Numbered from the stretch's first letter, positions 18,490 through 27,026 are shown. The stretch: DNA of 64,000 bases from an uncultured Alteromonadaceae bacterium (GCA_947494925.1 CANLWS010000011.1:207309-271308); one strand, 5' to 3'. Notes: generated by a model from the sequence alone, not told the origin. Program-made: numbers and translations.

Positions 18490-19029
18490 TCAACCACTAC
18501 ACTTTCTGACAGGTGGGGTTTTATCAAAGAAAATTGAAATTTCCGCCACATTAATTCCCAGTTTAGACATATAAGATCGATTCATCATGCGATGTTCATC
18601 CATCATGTACATCCAATCATCAATAGCAAACTCGTAAGTGCTTTCGCCAATGGGAACCTGCAGTGTATATTGCCAGTTGTAGCTTGTCCCGGACGCGCCC
18701 CCTGAGGCGACTCCGATCACATCACCGGCCGTTCCGGTGACGCTGCCATCGGCGGCAATTTCAAGATCCCAGATTCGTATCTGCTCTTCTCCGTCATTGT
18801 AGTAAAATGTTTCGTGCAATCGGCCAGTATTGCCTTCCCAGGTTCCTATAATATCGACGCAAAATCGTCTGGTGAGTTTTGTGGAATAATCCTGAACAAT
18901 TCCCCATGCAGTCACATCACCGGTAAAGTAAGTTTGTAAATCAAATTTGGGTCCGGTGTCTGCGTAGTCATCCAGAGTTGCAGAACATGCCGTCAGCAAA
19001 AATATCAGTGCGAATATTGTGATTCTCAT
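18490..19029 (-). CDS. DUF3833 lipoprotein
   Basis: A 179-residue lipoprotein with lipobox LTAC (C15) and a beta-rich body (FDLQTYFTGDVTAWGIVQDYS, RRFCVDIIGTWEG, WDLEIAADGSVTGTAGDVIG), the pattern of DUF3833. The function is unknown, but the family repeatedly sits with the DUF1365/Cfa/FAD-oxidoreductase cluster, as here. Last gene of that operon; its start overlaps the upstream stop by 4 bases. Confidence 0.87.
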   Translation of the reverse strand: MRITIFALIFLLTACSATLDDYADTGPKFDLQTYFTGDVTAWGIVQDYSTKLTRRFCVDIIGTWEGNTGRLHETFYYNDGEEQIRIWDLEIAADGSVTGTAGDVIGVASGGASGTSYNWQYTLQVPIGESTYEFAIDDWMYMMDEHRMMNRSYMSKLGINVAEISIFFDKTPPVRKCSG

Positions 19030-19526
19030 GAACCTTTTCCAATGAGTTTTTTACGTAGCTTTGGAAAGCTGCAGTTTTCATCAAGCCAAATTGCGAGAAA
19101 GCTAGGGCCAAATGTCTCATCCTGCATATCACCTATGAGCGTCTGATTGTGATAAAAGCGACTGCGCTTATCTGCTTCGACAATAAGTAGCAATTCGTCA
19201 CCCTTTTCTATATCGGGCCAAATTGTTGCTATTTTTTCCAACCAGGGAGATATCTGCTCTTGTGTAAAACCAAGTTTCTCCCATTCTTCAGCGGTTTTAT
19301 CCACCAGATCCTGAGCTTCAATGTCACGTAGATATTGTATATTCAGCGCGATAGGGTATTCGTCTTTAGCGAATACACCAGAAGGAGAATACAGCGATGA
19401 GTTGTATATATCCCAGAACAAAAATTCCAGTTTTGCTTCACCTATTTTTTGCATATCCTGAACAGGACTTGCCATAACGACTCCCGGAAAATACAGCAGA
19501 AAGAAAAATAAAGTACGCTTAAGCAT
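19026..19526 (-). CDS. Chalcone isomerase-like exported protein
   Basis: A 166-residue protein with a cleavable signal (cleavage after VVMA) and the chalcone-isomerase-like fold signature: LEFLFWDIYNSSLYSP near the N-terminus and GPSFLAIWLDENCSFPKLRKKLIG at the end. In bacteria this family is not tied to flavonoids; lipid or fatty-acid binding is a plausible role given its operon with a Cfa-type methyltransferase. Probably periplasmic. Confidence 0.85.
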   Translation of the reverse strand: MLKRTLFFFLLYFPGVVMASPVQDMQKIGEAKLEFLFWDIYNSSLYSPSGVFAKDEYPIALNIQYLRDIEAQDLVDKTAEEWEKLGFTQEQISPWLEKIATIWPDIEKGDELLLIVEADKRSRFYHNQTLIGDMQDETFGPSFLAIWLDENCSFPKLRKKLIGKGS

Positions 19527-19532
19527 GACTGA

Positions 19533-20786
19533 TTACCTGACCAGAGCGCCGGAAAATCCAGGTTTGCTCATCACAAGTTGAACCGTACTGATAGTGCGTT
19601 CCAGAAAGCCTCCTTCACAGTAACTGAAGTAATACCGCCACATACGCATAAATCTGTCGTCATAGCCGTCTTTCATCAAGGCATCTTTGCTTTCCATCAG
19701 TGATTTATGCCAATCTTGCAGCGTTCGCGCATAATCGATACCAATGTCATGTAAATCCCGGATCATCAGATCGGTATATTTTTTGAGGTGTTTGTTGATT
19801 TCCATCTGAGAAGGCAGGAATCCACCAGGAAAAATATGTTTCTGGATAAAGTCCACGTCCTTGCTGTAGCTATCGAAACGCCTGTCATCTATGGTGATAG
19901 ACTGGAGCAGCATTAAACCATCACGTCTGAGTAGATTCGCACATTTATCAAAGAAATTAGGCAAGTAGGATTTTCCTACCGCTTCAATCATTTCAATGGA
20001 AACCAATTTATCATACTGCCCTTCGAGCAAGCGGTAATCCTTTTTCAGCAGGGTGATTTTCTCACCGAGACCTTCCCGTTCGATCCATTCAGCAGCATAA
20101 GCATGTTGTTCATCTGAAATCGTGGTAGTTGTGACTCGGCAACCATAGTTTTTAGCTGCAAAGATTGCCAAACCACCCCAACCTGTACCTATTTCAAGAA
20201 GGTGGTCTTGTTCATTCAACTGCAATTTTTCACAAATGGCCCTGAGCTTATATTGTTGTGCACTGACAAGATCGGTGGACTCGTCTGGATAAATTGCCGC
20301 AGAATACATCATGCTGTCATCAAGAAAGCGCGTATACAGCTTGTTACCCAAGTCGTAATGAGCTGAAATGTTTTTCTTTGCCTGCTGCTTGGAGTTTCTG
20401 TTTCGCAGATGGCTAAGCTGCCGGAGTGGGGTACTTAGCCACCTCATTTTGGCTTCCCAACTATCCAGCATCGGCAAGTTTCGGGCAAAAATTCTTATCA
20501 CGTTTGTGAGGTTAGGTGTCTCCCACATGTTGTCCGTGTAGGTCTCCCCTGAGGCAACACTTCCTCCAAACAAAAGTTGACGATAAGCACGTAAATCCAG
20601 GAAATTTATTTCCGCGTGCAGATCCGAGTCATTATCTCCAAAACTATCAACCAGCACACCATGCTCTTTAATGATCATGTGGCCTTCTGGTAAGGTCGAG
20701 AATACCTTGTGTAAAATGGTGCGCGAAATCTTGTCCAACCAGGAAAGTGAATCAGAAGAAGTCATCGTTTGTTCAGCATTTAACAT
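19533..20786 (-). CDS. Cyclopropane-fatty-acyl-phospholipid synthase family methyltransferase
   Basis: A 417-residue SAM-dependent enzyme acting on unsaturated acyl chains of phospholipids. It has the Cfa layout: an N-terminal lipid-binding part, AHYDLGNKLYTRFLDDSMMYS, SAM-binding LEIGTGWGGLA, and the C-terminal FIQKHIFPGGFLPS segment. The start at 20786 has AAGGAA upstream and overlaps the DUF1365 stop. Family members next to DUF1365 and the FAD oxidoreductase in ChrR-type regulons include enzymes of methylated furan fatty acid synthesis, so the product may be a methylated or furan fatty acid rather than a cyclopropane one. That assignment is inference. Confidence 0.92.
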   Translation of the reverse strand: MLNAEQTMTSSDSLSWLDKISRTILHKVFSTLPEGHMIIKEHGVLVDSFGDNDSDLHAEINFLDLRAYRQLLFGGSVASGETYTDNMWETPNLTNVIRIFARNLPMLDSWEAKMRWLSTPLRQLSHLRNRNSKQQAKKNISAHYDLGNKLYTRFLDDSMMYSAAIYPDESTDLVSAQQYKLRAICEKLQLNEQDHLLEIGTGWGGLAIFAAKNYGCRVTTTTISDEQHAYAAEWIEREGLGEKITLLKKDYRLLEGQYDKLVSIEMIEAVGKSYLPNFFDKCANLLRRDGLMLLQSITIDDRRFDSYSKDVDFIQKHIFPGGFLPSQMEINKHLKKYTDLMIRDLHDIGIDYARTLQDWHKSLMESKDALMKDGYDDRFMRMWRYYFSYCEGGFLERTISTVQLVMSKPGFSGALVR

Positions 20787-21520
20787 TGTTTTTCCTTACC
20801 TTTACTATCTGGGTGCGAATATACGGGTATACCTTTGACAAATAATTTCAGTGCCTGCCAGTAAATCCCAAAAACGGTTTTCAACGTCATACTCGGAATA
20901 CTTAACATTACGTTGAATAAGCTTTTTGAGTTCAGTTCTTGACGAATTAATTGTAAATTTGCGTCGAAATGACGGGTTTCCTTTTTACAGCTCAAATTCA
21001 GCGCAAGCTTTTGATTAGGTTGCAAAATCTTCCATTGGTACTGCATATCCATCGGATTGAACGGAGACACATGAAAGGCTTTTTGATCATCTTTTTGTTC
21101 GCGAAGGTCCACCAGGTAATGATGTTTGTCGTTCCAGGGCGTATTGCTTACTTCTGCCAGTACATGACTATAAAAACCGCTGTCATCACGTAAGTAATAG
21201 AAATTAACCGGGCTGAAATACAGACCAAATACCCGAACTTGTCCGAGCAGAAACACCTTACCGTCTAATGTTTTTCCAGCTAATTCCGACATGCGCTCAA
21301 GGACACTTTTTTTAAGAGGCTCATGCTCTGCTCCTAAATAATCCTTTCTTTTGAACTGTGCCGGAGCAAATTTACGTAGCGAAAAACCACTGACTTCCTG
21401 TTCGATTTGCGACAACTCATCCAAATCCAGCCAGAACAGAAAAATGCGATAATTAAAATGGTGTTTTTTGGGGACGTGTCGAGCGTGGAACACCTTACCC
21501 TTGTAAATAGCACTTTCCAT
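20780..21520 (-). CDS. DUF1365 family protein
   Basis: A 246-residue protein with the family landmarks IYKGKVFHARHVPKKHHFNY near the start, NFYYLRD, EVSNTPWNDKHHYLV and FHVSPFNPMDMQYQW. The ATG at 21520 is chosen over one at 21547 because GGGGAG precedes it and it makes a TGATG junction with the upstream FAD gene. No catalytic role is established. It is almost always found between the FAD oxidoreductase and the Cfa-type enzyme, as here, which suggests a shared lipid substrate. Confidence 0.93.
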   Translation of the reverse strand: MESAIYKGKVFHARHVPKKHHFNYRIFLFWLDLDELSQIEQEVSGFSLRKFAPAQFKRKDYLGAEHEPLKKSVLERMSELAGKTLDGKVFLLGQVRVFGLYFSPVNFYYLRDDSGFYSHVLAEVSNTPWNDKHHYLVDLREQKDDQKAFHVSPFNPMDMQYQWKILQPNQKLALNLSCKKETRHFDANLQLIRQELNSKSLFNVMLSIPSMTLKTVFGIYWQALKLFVKGIPVYSHPDSKGKEKQC

Positions 21521-22791
21521 CAGAGATTCTCCCCGAATCGAGCACACACATCTAAGGCACTTCTGACGCCATCTTCATGAAATCCGTTGTACCAGTAGGC
21601 TCCGCAAAAGTGCAGGCCGTTTACACCACATATTTCTGGACGCCTTTTTTGCGCATCTATGGTTTGCTGGCTGAATTGTGGATGACTGTAATTGAAGGTT
21701 CGCAGAATTTTCTCTGGCGCTATGTCTGCAGTATTGTTTAAGGTCACGCAGAAGGTGTGTTTTGATGAAATACATTGCAGAATGTTCATATTGTAGGTCA
21801 AAGATGTAGGAGCCAGGTTTTCGTCTTTGTATCCCTTCAACAAGTAATTCCAACTTGCCCAGGCTAGTTTTCGTTTGGGTAATATTGATGTATCAGTGTG
21901 TAATACCACTTCATTATTCGCGTAAGGTATTGCGGACAAGACATCTTGCTGAGCATCGCTGGCTTGTTCGAGCATGGATAACGCCTGATCACTGTGACAG
22001 GCAAAAATCACTTCATCGAAAGTGCGTTCCTCTCCGTGGGCAAATTTGACCTTATAAGCCCCATTGACGGGTGAGACAGCGGAAACTGGCATGTTGAGTT
22101 CGATATTTTCCTCAAACCCTTTTATCAAAGGTGCAATATATTGTTTTGATCCTCCCACTATCGTGCGCCACTGTGGTCGATCTGTCACATTCAACAAACC
22201 ATGGTTATTAAAAAACTGTAAAAAGAATGCCAGTGGGAAAGCTTTGATATCCTCCAGGCTACTCGACCAGATTGCAGCGCACATGGGCAGAATATAGTTT
22301 TCGTTAAACTCTTCTGAAAAATCGTGCTTATCCAGAAAGGTGCCTAACGTATCGTCACCGATTTGTTCGGTATTTTTGTCTGCATACAGCGCCTTACATA
22401 ATTTGTTAAAGCGTAAAATGTCTTTAACTATTCGGTGAAACCTGGGGCGGAAAATATTTCTTCGTTGGGCAAACAAACTATTCAAATTGTTGCCATTATA
22501 TTCCAGGTTTTGCGCGAGGTTTTTAACGCTGAAACTCATCTCAGTGGGTTGGCTGACCACACCAAGTTTATTCATTAGTTTGATAAAGTTTGGGTAAGTC
22601 CAGTCATTAAAAACAATAAATCCTGTATCAATAGAGTAGGTTTCACCATCCAACTCAACTTCCTTAGTCGCAGTATGTCCACCAATATAGTCATTAGCTT
22701 CAAATAGACTGATATTGTTGTTTTTATGCAATAGGTGAGCGCAGGTTAGCCCTGATATTCCACTACCGATTATGGCTATTTTTCTACTCAT
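21520..22791 (-). CDS. FAD-dependent amine-oxidase-type oxidoreductase
   Basis: A 423-residue flavoprotein. The N-terminal dinucleotide-binding motif IAIIGSGISGLTCAHLL is followed by the acidic strand end FEAND and GGHTAT, the usual amine-oxidase/desaturase-like start; the C-terminus has GLHFCGAYWYNGFHEDGVRSAL, the second FAD-contact motif. Its fixed neighbours DUF1365 and Cfa point to oxidation or desaturation of an acyl chain. It starts directly after the SDR gene and shares a TGATG junction with DUF1365. Confidence 0.92.
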   Translation of the reverse strand: MSRKIAIIGSGISGLTCAHLLHKNNNISLFEANDYIGGHTATKEVELDGETYSIDTGFIVFNDWTYPNFIKLMNKLGVVSQPTEMSFSVKNLAQNLEYNGNNLNSLFAQRRNIFRPRFHRIVKDILRFNKLCKALYADKNTEQIGDDTLGTFLDKHDFSEEFNENYILPMCAAIWSSSLEDIKAFPLAFFLQFFNNHGLLNVTDRPQWRTIVGGSKQYIAPLIKGFEENIELNMPVSAVSPVNGAYKVKFAHGEERTFDEVIFACHSDQALSMLEQASDAQQDVLSAIPYANNEVVLHTDTSILPKRKLAWASWNYLLKGYKDENLAPTSLTYNMNILQCISSKHTFCVTLNNTADIAPEKILRTFNYSHPQFSQQTIDAQKRRPEICGVNGLHFCGAYWYNGFHEDGVRSALDVCARFGENL

Positions 22792-23529
22792 TTAGATCGA
22801 TTCCTGGTTATTGATACTGCTTTTCATCCGTTGACTCAAAGCGACTTTTACACGGTTAGGTAAGTGGGAAAGGCTCCGCAGAATTAAGCTGAATAGAGTC
22901 GGGAAGTAAATACTTTTGGAACGTTTTTCTATACCGTCTAACATGTCCTTTACAGCATCTTCCACGGGAATGCGCATTGGCATATCAAAGTCATTTTTAT
23001 TTGTCAGGGGCGTTTCTACAAATCCTGGTGAAACACTTTGGACTAAAATCTGCTTTGTCGACAGATCTACTTCCAGGCTTTTACAAAAGTAATGTAAGGC
23101 AGCTTTGCTGGCACCGTACGCCTGACTGCGAGTAAAAGGTAACAATCTTGCCAAACTATCCACCAGCACCAATTGGCTGCCTGGTTTTAAGTTGGGAACT
23201 AACGCTGCCACTGAATTGACGACACCGAAAAAATTGGCTGCGAAAACCCGCTCGAACATTTTTGGCTCAATCTGATTGATATCAACGTATTCACACACAC
23301 CTGCATTCAGCACTGATATATCTGGAGACAGATTAGCCAGGGCCTCCTGCGTGGCAGTTTCGTCAGTAATGTCGAATTGTAATATTTCAATATTTTGGTG
23401 TTTTTCGAGTTCATTCAGAACTGCTCGATTTCTGCCGCAGGCAATGACGCCGTAGCCTTTATCCGCAGCTAACTTTGCCAGAGCAAGACCAATACCGGAC
23501 GTTGCGCCAGTAATCAATATACTGGTCAT
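22792..23529 (-). CDS. Short-chain dehydrogenase/reductase
   Basis: A 245-residue SDR. It shows the cofactor motif TGATSGIGLALAKLA, the NAG motif LNAGVCEY, catalytic Ser in LVDSLARLLPF, and YGASKAALHYF (YxxxK). NAD(P) preference and substrate cannot be read. Second gene of the lipid-modification operon; its start overlaps the NTF2-like stop by 4 bases. Confidence 0.92.
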   Translation of the reverse strand: MTSILITGATSGIGLALAKLAADKGYGVIACGRNRAVLNELEKHQNIEILQFDITDETATQEALANLSPDISVLNAGVCEYVDINQIEPKMFERVFAANFFGVVNSVAALVPNLKPGSQLVLVDSLARLLPFTRSQAYGASKAALHYFCKSLEVDLSTKQILVQSVSPGFVETPLTNKNDFDMPMRIPVEDAVKDMLDGIEKRSKSIYFPTLFSLILRSLSHLPNRVKVALSQRMKSSINNQESI

Positions 23530-23948
23530 TGGGCCAGTCTCCGCTTTAAACTATTCACCACGTTTTTAAGCAAAGGAACCTGCTCGTAAATCATTTGTCC
23601 CATGTCATAGTAGTCTCTGTGATATACAATTCTGTCTTCTGAAGTTCGCAGTTCAGTTACCCCTTCGACTCGTACATTACGTCCTGAGTTTAACCTTGGA
23701 TGCGTAAAATTCATTTCCCAGGTAACCATGTGCTTGTCTTTTTGTGTGACAATATTCTGAATGTCACAGCGACAACTTGTGGTGTTTTCCATCAGATTTT
23801 TGAAATAGGTATCGAGCGCAGCCAATCCTTGGTGCTCAGCAACGGGATCGACAAACAAAATCTGCTCAGCGTATATATGCCCCAGTTGTTTCAGGGACTC
23901 ATTATTCACGTTTTGGTAAAAATCAGTAAAGCGGTCTATGACATTCAT
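23526..23948 (-). CDS. NTF2-like (SnoaL-type) protein
   Basis: A 140-residue protein of the NTF2/SnoaL fold: helix VIDRFTDFYQNVN, then YAEQILFVDPVAEHQGLAALDTYF, and late strands RIVYHRDYYDMGQMIYEQVP. Such proteins are lipid- or polyketide-type hydratases, isomerases or binding proteins; the role here is unknown. It is the first gene of the operon, with the TGATCT-N16-GGTA element 32 bases upstream. Confidence 0.85.
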   Translation of the reverse strand: MNVIDRFTDFYQNVNNESLKQLGHIYAEQILFVDPVAEHQGLAALDTYFKNLMENTTSCRCDIQNIVTQKDKHMVTWEMNFTHPRLNSGRNVRVEGVTELRTSEDRIVYHRDYYDMGQMIYEQVPLLKNVVNSLKRRLAQ

Positions 23949-23979
23949 AATGTGCTAATTGAATTGGTTTGATATCAAG

Positions 23980-24005
23980 TACCTGCAATACCCCCATTGA
24001 GATCA
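23980..24005 (-). promoter_or_regulatory. Candidate ECF sigma-E/ChrR-type promoter of the lipid operon
   Basis: On the minus strand TGATCT-N16-GGTA, 31 bases before the NTF2-like ATG. TGATC is the -35 element I know for the singlet-oxygen sigma-E of Rhodobacter and its relatives. The same element with the same spacing precedes the sigma gene at 24676. Confidence 0.6.
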
Positions 24006-24096
24006 AGTTTATTTTTTTGAAATTAAACTGCTCTTTTAGATCTAAAATTGGGCACGGCCCGTAATGCCTAGTGACCTAAGCTAAAACGAGAATATT

Positions 24097-24678
24097 TTGA
24101 AAGAGTCGTTATTTACATTACCTTTGTTTCCATTATCGGCGCACATATTACCCGGAGGGCGTTTGTCCTTGAGAATATTTGAGCCGCGATATGTGAGAAT
24201 GGTGAAAGAAGCCTGTAGCGACGAACAAGGATTCATAATATGTATGCTTAATTCGCTAGGCGACAAAGAAACAAATCAGCATATATATCCTGTCGGTACC
24301 TATGTGACTGTGGAAGATTTTGACTTACTTGATGATGGTTTGCTTGGCATCACAGTACAAGGCCACAGGTGCGTAAAGATACATTCAATAGAAACCGAAA
24401 AGGATGACCTTAGAATAGGACAGTGTGAATGGCTCGAAAACTGGTCGGTCAGGCAAGATAAATCAACTATCACGCCCATGGATGAAAGACTAAAGGAAAT
24501 TTTTGATAAATATCCGGAAGTCAGAACGCTATATCAAAAACCTGAATTCGATAACCCGGTTTGGGTGATATATCGATGGCTTGAATTACTCCCTGTTAAC
24601 GCAGAACAGAAACAACAATTCCTACAACATAAAGATTACAGCAAAGCATTTAATTATCTGGCACAATTAGTGGAGTGA
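24097..24678 (+). CDS. Lon N-terminal (substrate-binding) domain protein
   Basis: A 193-residue protein with the LON domain only: LPLFPLSAHILPGGRLSLRIFEPRYVRMV, then GTYVTVEDFDLLDDGLLGITVQGHRC. There is no AAA or protease part, so it is a stand-alone LON-domain protein of unknown function. The TTG at 24097 begins directly with the conserved start KESLFTLPLFPL. It is divergent from the lipid operon, and its stop codon overlaps the -35 element of the ECF sigma promoter. Confidence 0.9.
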   Translation: MKESLFTLPLFPLSAHILPGGRLSLRIFEPRYVRMVKEACSDEQGFIICMLNSLGDKETNQHIYPVGTYVTVEDFDLLDDGLLGITVQGHRCVKIHSIETEKDDLRIGQCEWLENWSVRQDKSTITPMDERLKEIFDKYPEVRTLYQKPEFDNPVWVIYRWLELLPVNAEQKQQFLQHKDYSKAFNYLAQLVE

Positions 24679-24701
24679 TCCTTTTTTCTAAACCCTGCGT
24701 A
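24676..24701 (+). promoter_or_regulatory. Candidate autoregulatory promoter of the ECF sigma/chrR genes
   Basis: TGATCC-N16-CGTA, with the TGA shared with the stop codon of the Lon-domain gene. It has the same -35 core and spacing as the element before the lipid operon, which suggests that the sigma factor drives its own operon. Confidence 0.6.
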
Positions 24702-24733
24702 GTAATGTTAGTGTTAATATTCAGGTGATGGAA

Positions 24734-25348
24734 ATGCTAGTCGGAATTCCTTTGGAAACCAAGCAAAATCAAGCGATTAAACCTAAAGACTGTGCTGAAG
24801 AAATGTCTTCCTACTTGGCGCTTGTAGCAGAAGCGAGGTGTAAAATTTCATTCGCGAAGGTGTTTGGATTTTTTGCACCGAGACTTCGCTCGTATGCGTT
24901 GAAACAGATCGGGAACGAAGCTTTGGCAATGGAATTAGTGCAAGACACTATGTCAAACGTGTGGCAAAAAGCGCACCTCTTCAACGCAGAGAAAGGGTCC
25001 CCCTCCACCTGGATTTTTACTATCGCACGAAATATTCGATTCGATATGCTGCGCAAACAGCAAAATCGGAAGGAAGATATTTGTTCTGACGACCTTTGGC
25101 CTGTTTTGTGTGAACAGACAGCAGATGCCAATGAAGTATCGTTAGATGAACAAATTACACTTGAACAGGTCGGTAACCTGTTTGATGAATTGCCTCAAAA
25201 GCAACGCGTTGTAATAGAGGCAATTTATGTAGAAGGAAAGTCACAACAGGAAGTTGCTGACGAATTGGAAATACCGTTGGGAACCGTCAAGTCTCGAACC
25301 AGGCTTGCCCTCCAACGTTTAAAAGAGATGTTGAAAGACCATGATTAG
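24734..25348 (+). CDS. ECF sigma factor, RpoE/ChrR (ECF11) type
   Basis: About 204 residues from the ATG at 24734; ATG 24728 and GTG 24725 are in frame, but the AGG at 24723-24725 best fits 24734. Region 2 reads FFAPRLRSYALKQIGNEALAMELVQDTMSNVWQKA and STWIFTIARNIRFDMLRK; region 4 reads LPQKQRVVIEAIYVEGKSQQEVADELEIPLGTVKSRTRLAL. The next gene overlaps by 8 bases and encodes ChrR, so this is the sigma factor of a ChrR-controlled singlet-oxygen or organic-peroxide response. Confidence 0.92.
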   Translation: MLVGIPLETKQNQAIKPKDCAEEMSSYLALVAEARCKISFAKVFGFFAPRLRSYALKQIGNEALAMELVQDTMSNVWQKAHLFNAEKGSPSTWIFTIARNIRFDMLRKQQNRKEDICSDDLWPVLCEQTADANEVSLDEQITLEQVGNLFDELPQKQRVVIEAIYVEGKSQQEVADELEIPLGTVKSRTRLALQRLKEMLKDHD

Positions 25349-26000
25349 CTTACATCCTACTCAACAACAGCTGCACGACTTTGTTGAAGGAAACAGTGCC
25401 CCAGCGATGGCATTAGTCATTTCTGCCCACGTGGACATGTGTACACAATGCCAAATGCAAGTTGCTGCTATGCAGGAGCAAGCTAGTGAACTTGCGTTTA
25501 AAGGCGAAGACGATAGCCCAGATTTTTCTTCCATGCTTGCAGGTATTACGCAACTGCCAGCAGCAGAGCGAATAATCAGTGAACCTGTCAAAGCTGAAAT
25601 AGAGCTGGACGGGCGATCTTTTAGTTTACCCAGACCACTTAGACGTTATGTGAGCAAAACGGGTAATTGGTCTCATTTGCTTGGAAAACTTTGGCAGGCA
25701 CCGGTAGATCTTGGTCCTATTGGCAAAGCGAATTTTATATATATGGAAAAAGGCGGAAAAGTGCCTGAGCATACTCATCGTGGTAATGAATTGACCTTAG
25801 TCGTCGATGGTGAGTTCAGTGATGGGATTGCTAATTACGACTCTGGTGATTTTATTACAATGGACGGTAGCAATAAACATACGCCTTATTCAGAAGCAGA
25901 CGAAGGTTGTCTGGTTTTCACAATAGTCGACCAGCCTTTACATTTTACATCGGGTGTCGCCAGATTGTTGAACCCCTTCAGTCATCTATTTTTTAAATAA
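25341..26000 (+). CDS. chrR: ChrR-type zinc anti-sigma factor with cupin domain
   Basis: A 219-residue anti-sigma factor. The N-terminal ASD domain has the zinc ligands H5, H30, C34 and C37 (HVDMCTQC). The C-terminal half is a cupin with HTHRGNE and GDFITMDGSNKHTPY. In the Rhodobacter model ChrR holds sigma-E inactive and releases it under singlet oxygen, with the cupin needed for the response. It overlaps the sigma gene by 8 bases and is followed by a terminator at 26012. Confidence 0.94.
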   Translation: MISLHPTQQQLHDFVEGNSAPAMALVISAHVDMCTQCQMQVAAMQEQASELAFKGEDDSPDFSSMLAGITQLPAAERIISEPVKAEIELDGRSFSLPRPLRRYVSKTGNWSHLLGKLWQAPVDLGPIGKANFIYMEKGGKVPEHTHRGNELTLVVDGEFSDGIANYDSGDFITMDGSNKHTPYSEADEGCLVFTIVDQPLHFTSGVARLLNPFSHLFFK

Positions 26001-26011
26001 TTGGCAAGAAT

Positions 26012-26038
26012 AAAAAACGCGCTATAAGCGCGTTTTTT
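26012..26038. terminator. Bidirectional terminator between chrR and bamD
   Basis: Stem AAAAAACGCGCT/AGCGCGTTTTTT with a tight loop and A/T runs on each side, placed between two convergent genes. Confidence 0.88.
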
Positions 26039-26058
26039 AATGTCTGAATTACCTGAGA

Positions 26059-26826
26059 TTAACTTGCATAGTTGCTGTCAGGATAATTTAACTTCAGAGT
26101 TTTCAAGGCGTTGTTCTTTAAATCGTCCAGTTCTAACTGGTCATAGCATTCAACCATGATTTCAAGTGCAGCCTGAATCTGAGAAGAGTCTGGATAATAT
26201 TCAAGAACATATCGGCCACGATTTGCTGCAGCGACAAATGCCTGACGACGCATATAAAATCTGGCTACGGCAATTTCATATTTGGCCAGTCGGTTTTTAA
26301 TGTAAACCATTCGTTTTCTAGCATCAGCAGCATATTTACTGTTTGGGTATTTTTCCAGCAGACGTCTAAAGTCAGAAAATGCTTCTCTTGATTTAGACGG
26401 GTCTCGGTCAGAACGGTCTATACCTGCAAGTTCCTGAAACAAATTACTATCGGAATCCATGTTTGTCAGGCCGCGCATGTAAATTGCGTAGTCTACATCT
26501 GAATGGTTTGGATTCAGACGAATAAAACGATCGATGGTGGCAAGCGTTTGGTCAGGTTTGCCCGTTTTATAATAGGAATAAATGAGATCCAACTGGACCT
26601 GATGAGACAATGGTCCAAATGGGTAGCGTGAGTCCAGCGCACTTAAAATGGTAGCAGCACCATTAAAGTTGCCGATTTCCATGCTCGTTTTAGCATCTTC
26701 GTATAGTGCTTGTGCGCCACGATTCGCTAACACAATTTCTTCATCGTCCGGTGAACTGGAACAACCACCAAGCAGCACCGCCGCTACAACAAACACCCAA
26801 TTTTTTACAGATTTTTTAATTATCAT
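26059..26826 (-). CDS. bamD: Outer-membrane assembly lipoprotein BamD
   Basis: A 255-residue lipoprotein of the BAM complex, which inserts beta-barrel proteins in the outer membrane. Lipobox LGGC (C22) and TPR-type repeats are visible (ALYEDAKTSMEIGNFNGA, SRYPFGPLSHQVQLDLIYSYYKTG, RFIRLNPNHSDVDYAIYMRGL). Length fits the family. It is divergent from rluD, a conserved gammaproteobacterial pairing. Confidence 0.97.
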   Translation of the reverse strand: MIIKKSVKNWVFVVAAVLLGGCSSSPDDEEIVLANRGAQALYEDAKTSMEIGNFNGAATILSALDSRYPFGPLSHQVQLDLIYSYYKTGKPDQTLATIDRFIRLNPNHSDVDYAIYMRGLTNMDSDSNLFQELAGIDRSDRDPSKSREAFSDFRRLLEKYPNSKYAADARKRMVYIKNRLAKYEIAVARFYMRRQAFVAAANRGRYVLEYYPDSSQIQAALEIMVECYDQLELDDLKNNALKTLKLNYPDSNYAS

Positions 26827-27026
26827 ATTGCTCTTATTTACTAACTAGATTCAGCACGCTTGAATAATGCGATAGAATAGCATCAAAACTGAATCAAAAA
26901 ACGCAACGCATTCTACCTCAGTGACCCGGGTGATGCACTCAAAATTCAATGTTGAAGGCAATGATGAGAAACATTTATTACAGGTTATACTCAATTTGCA
27001 TTCACACCAGTAGGACTCTCTGACAC

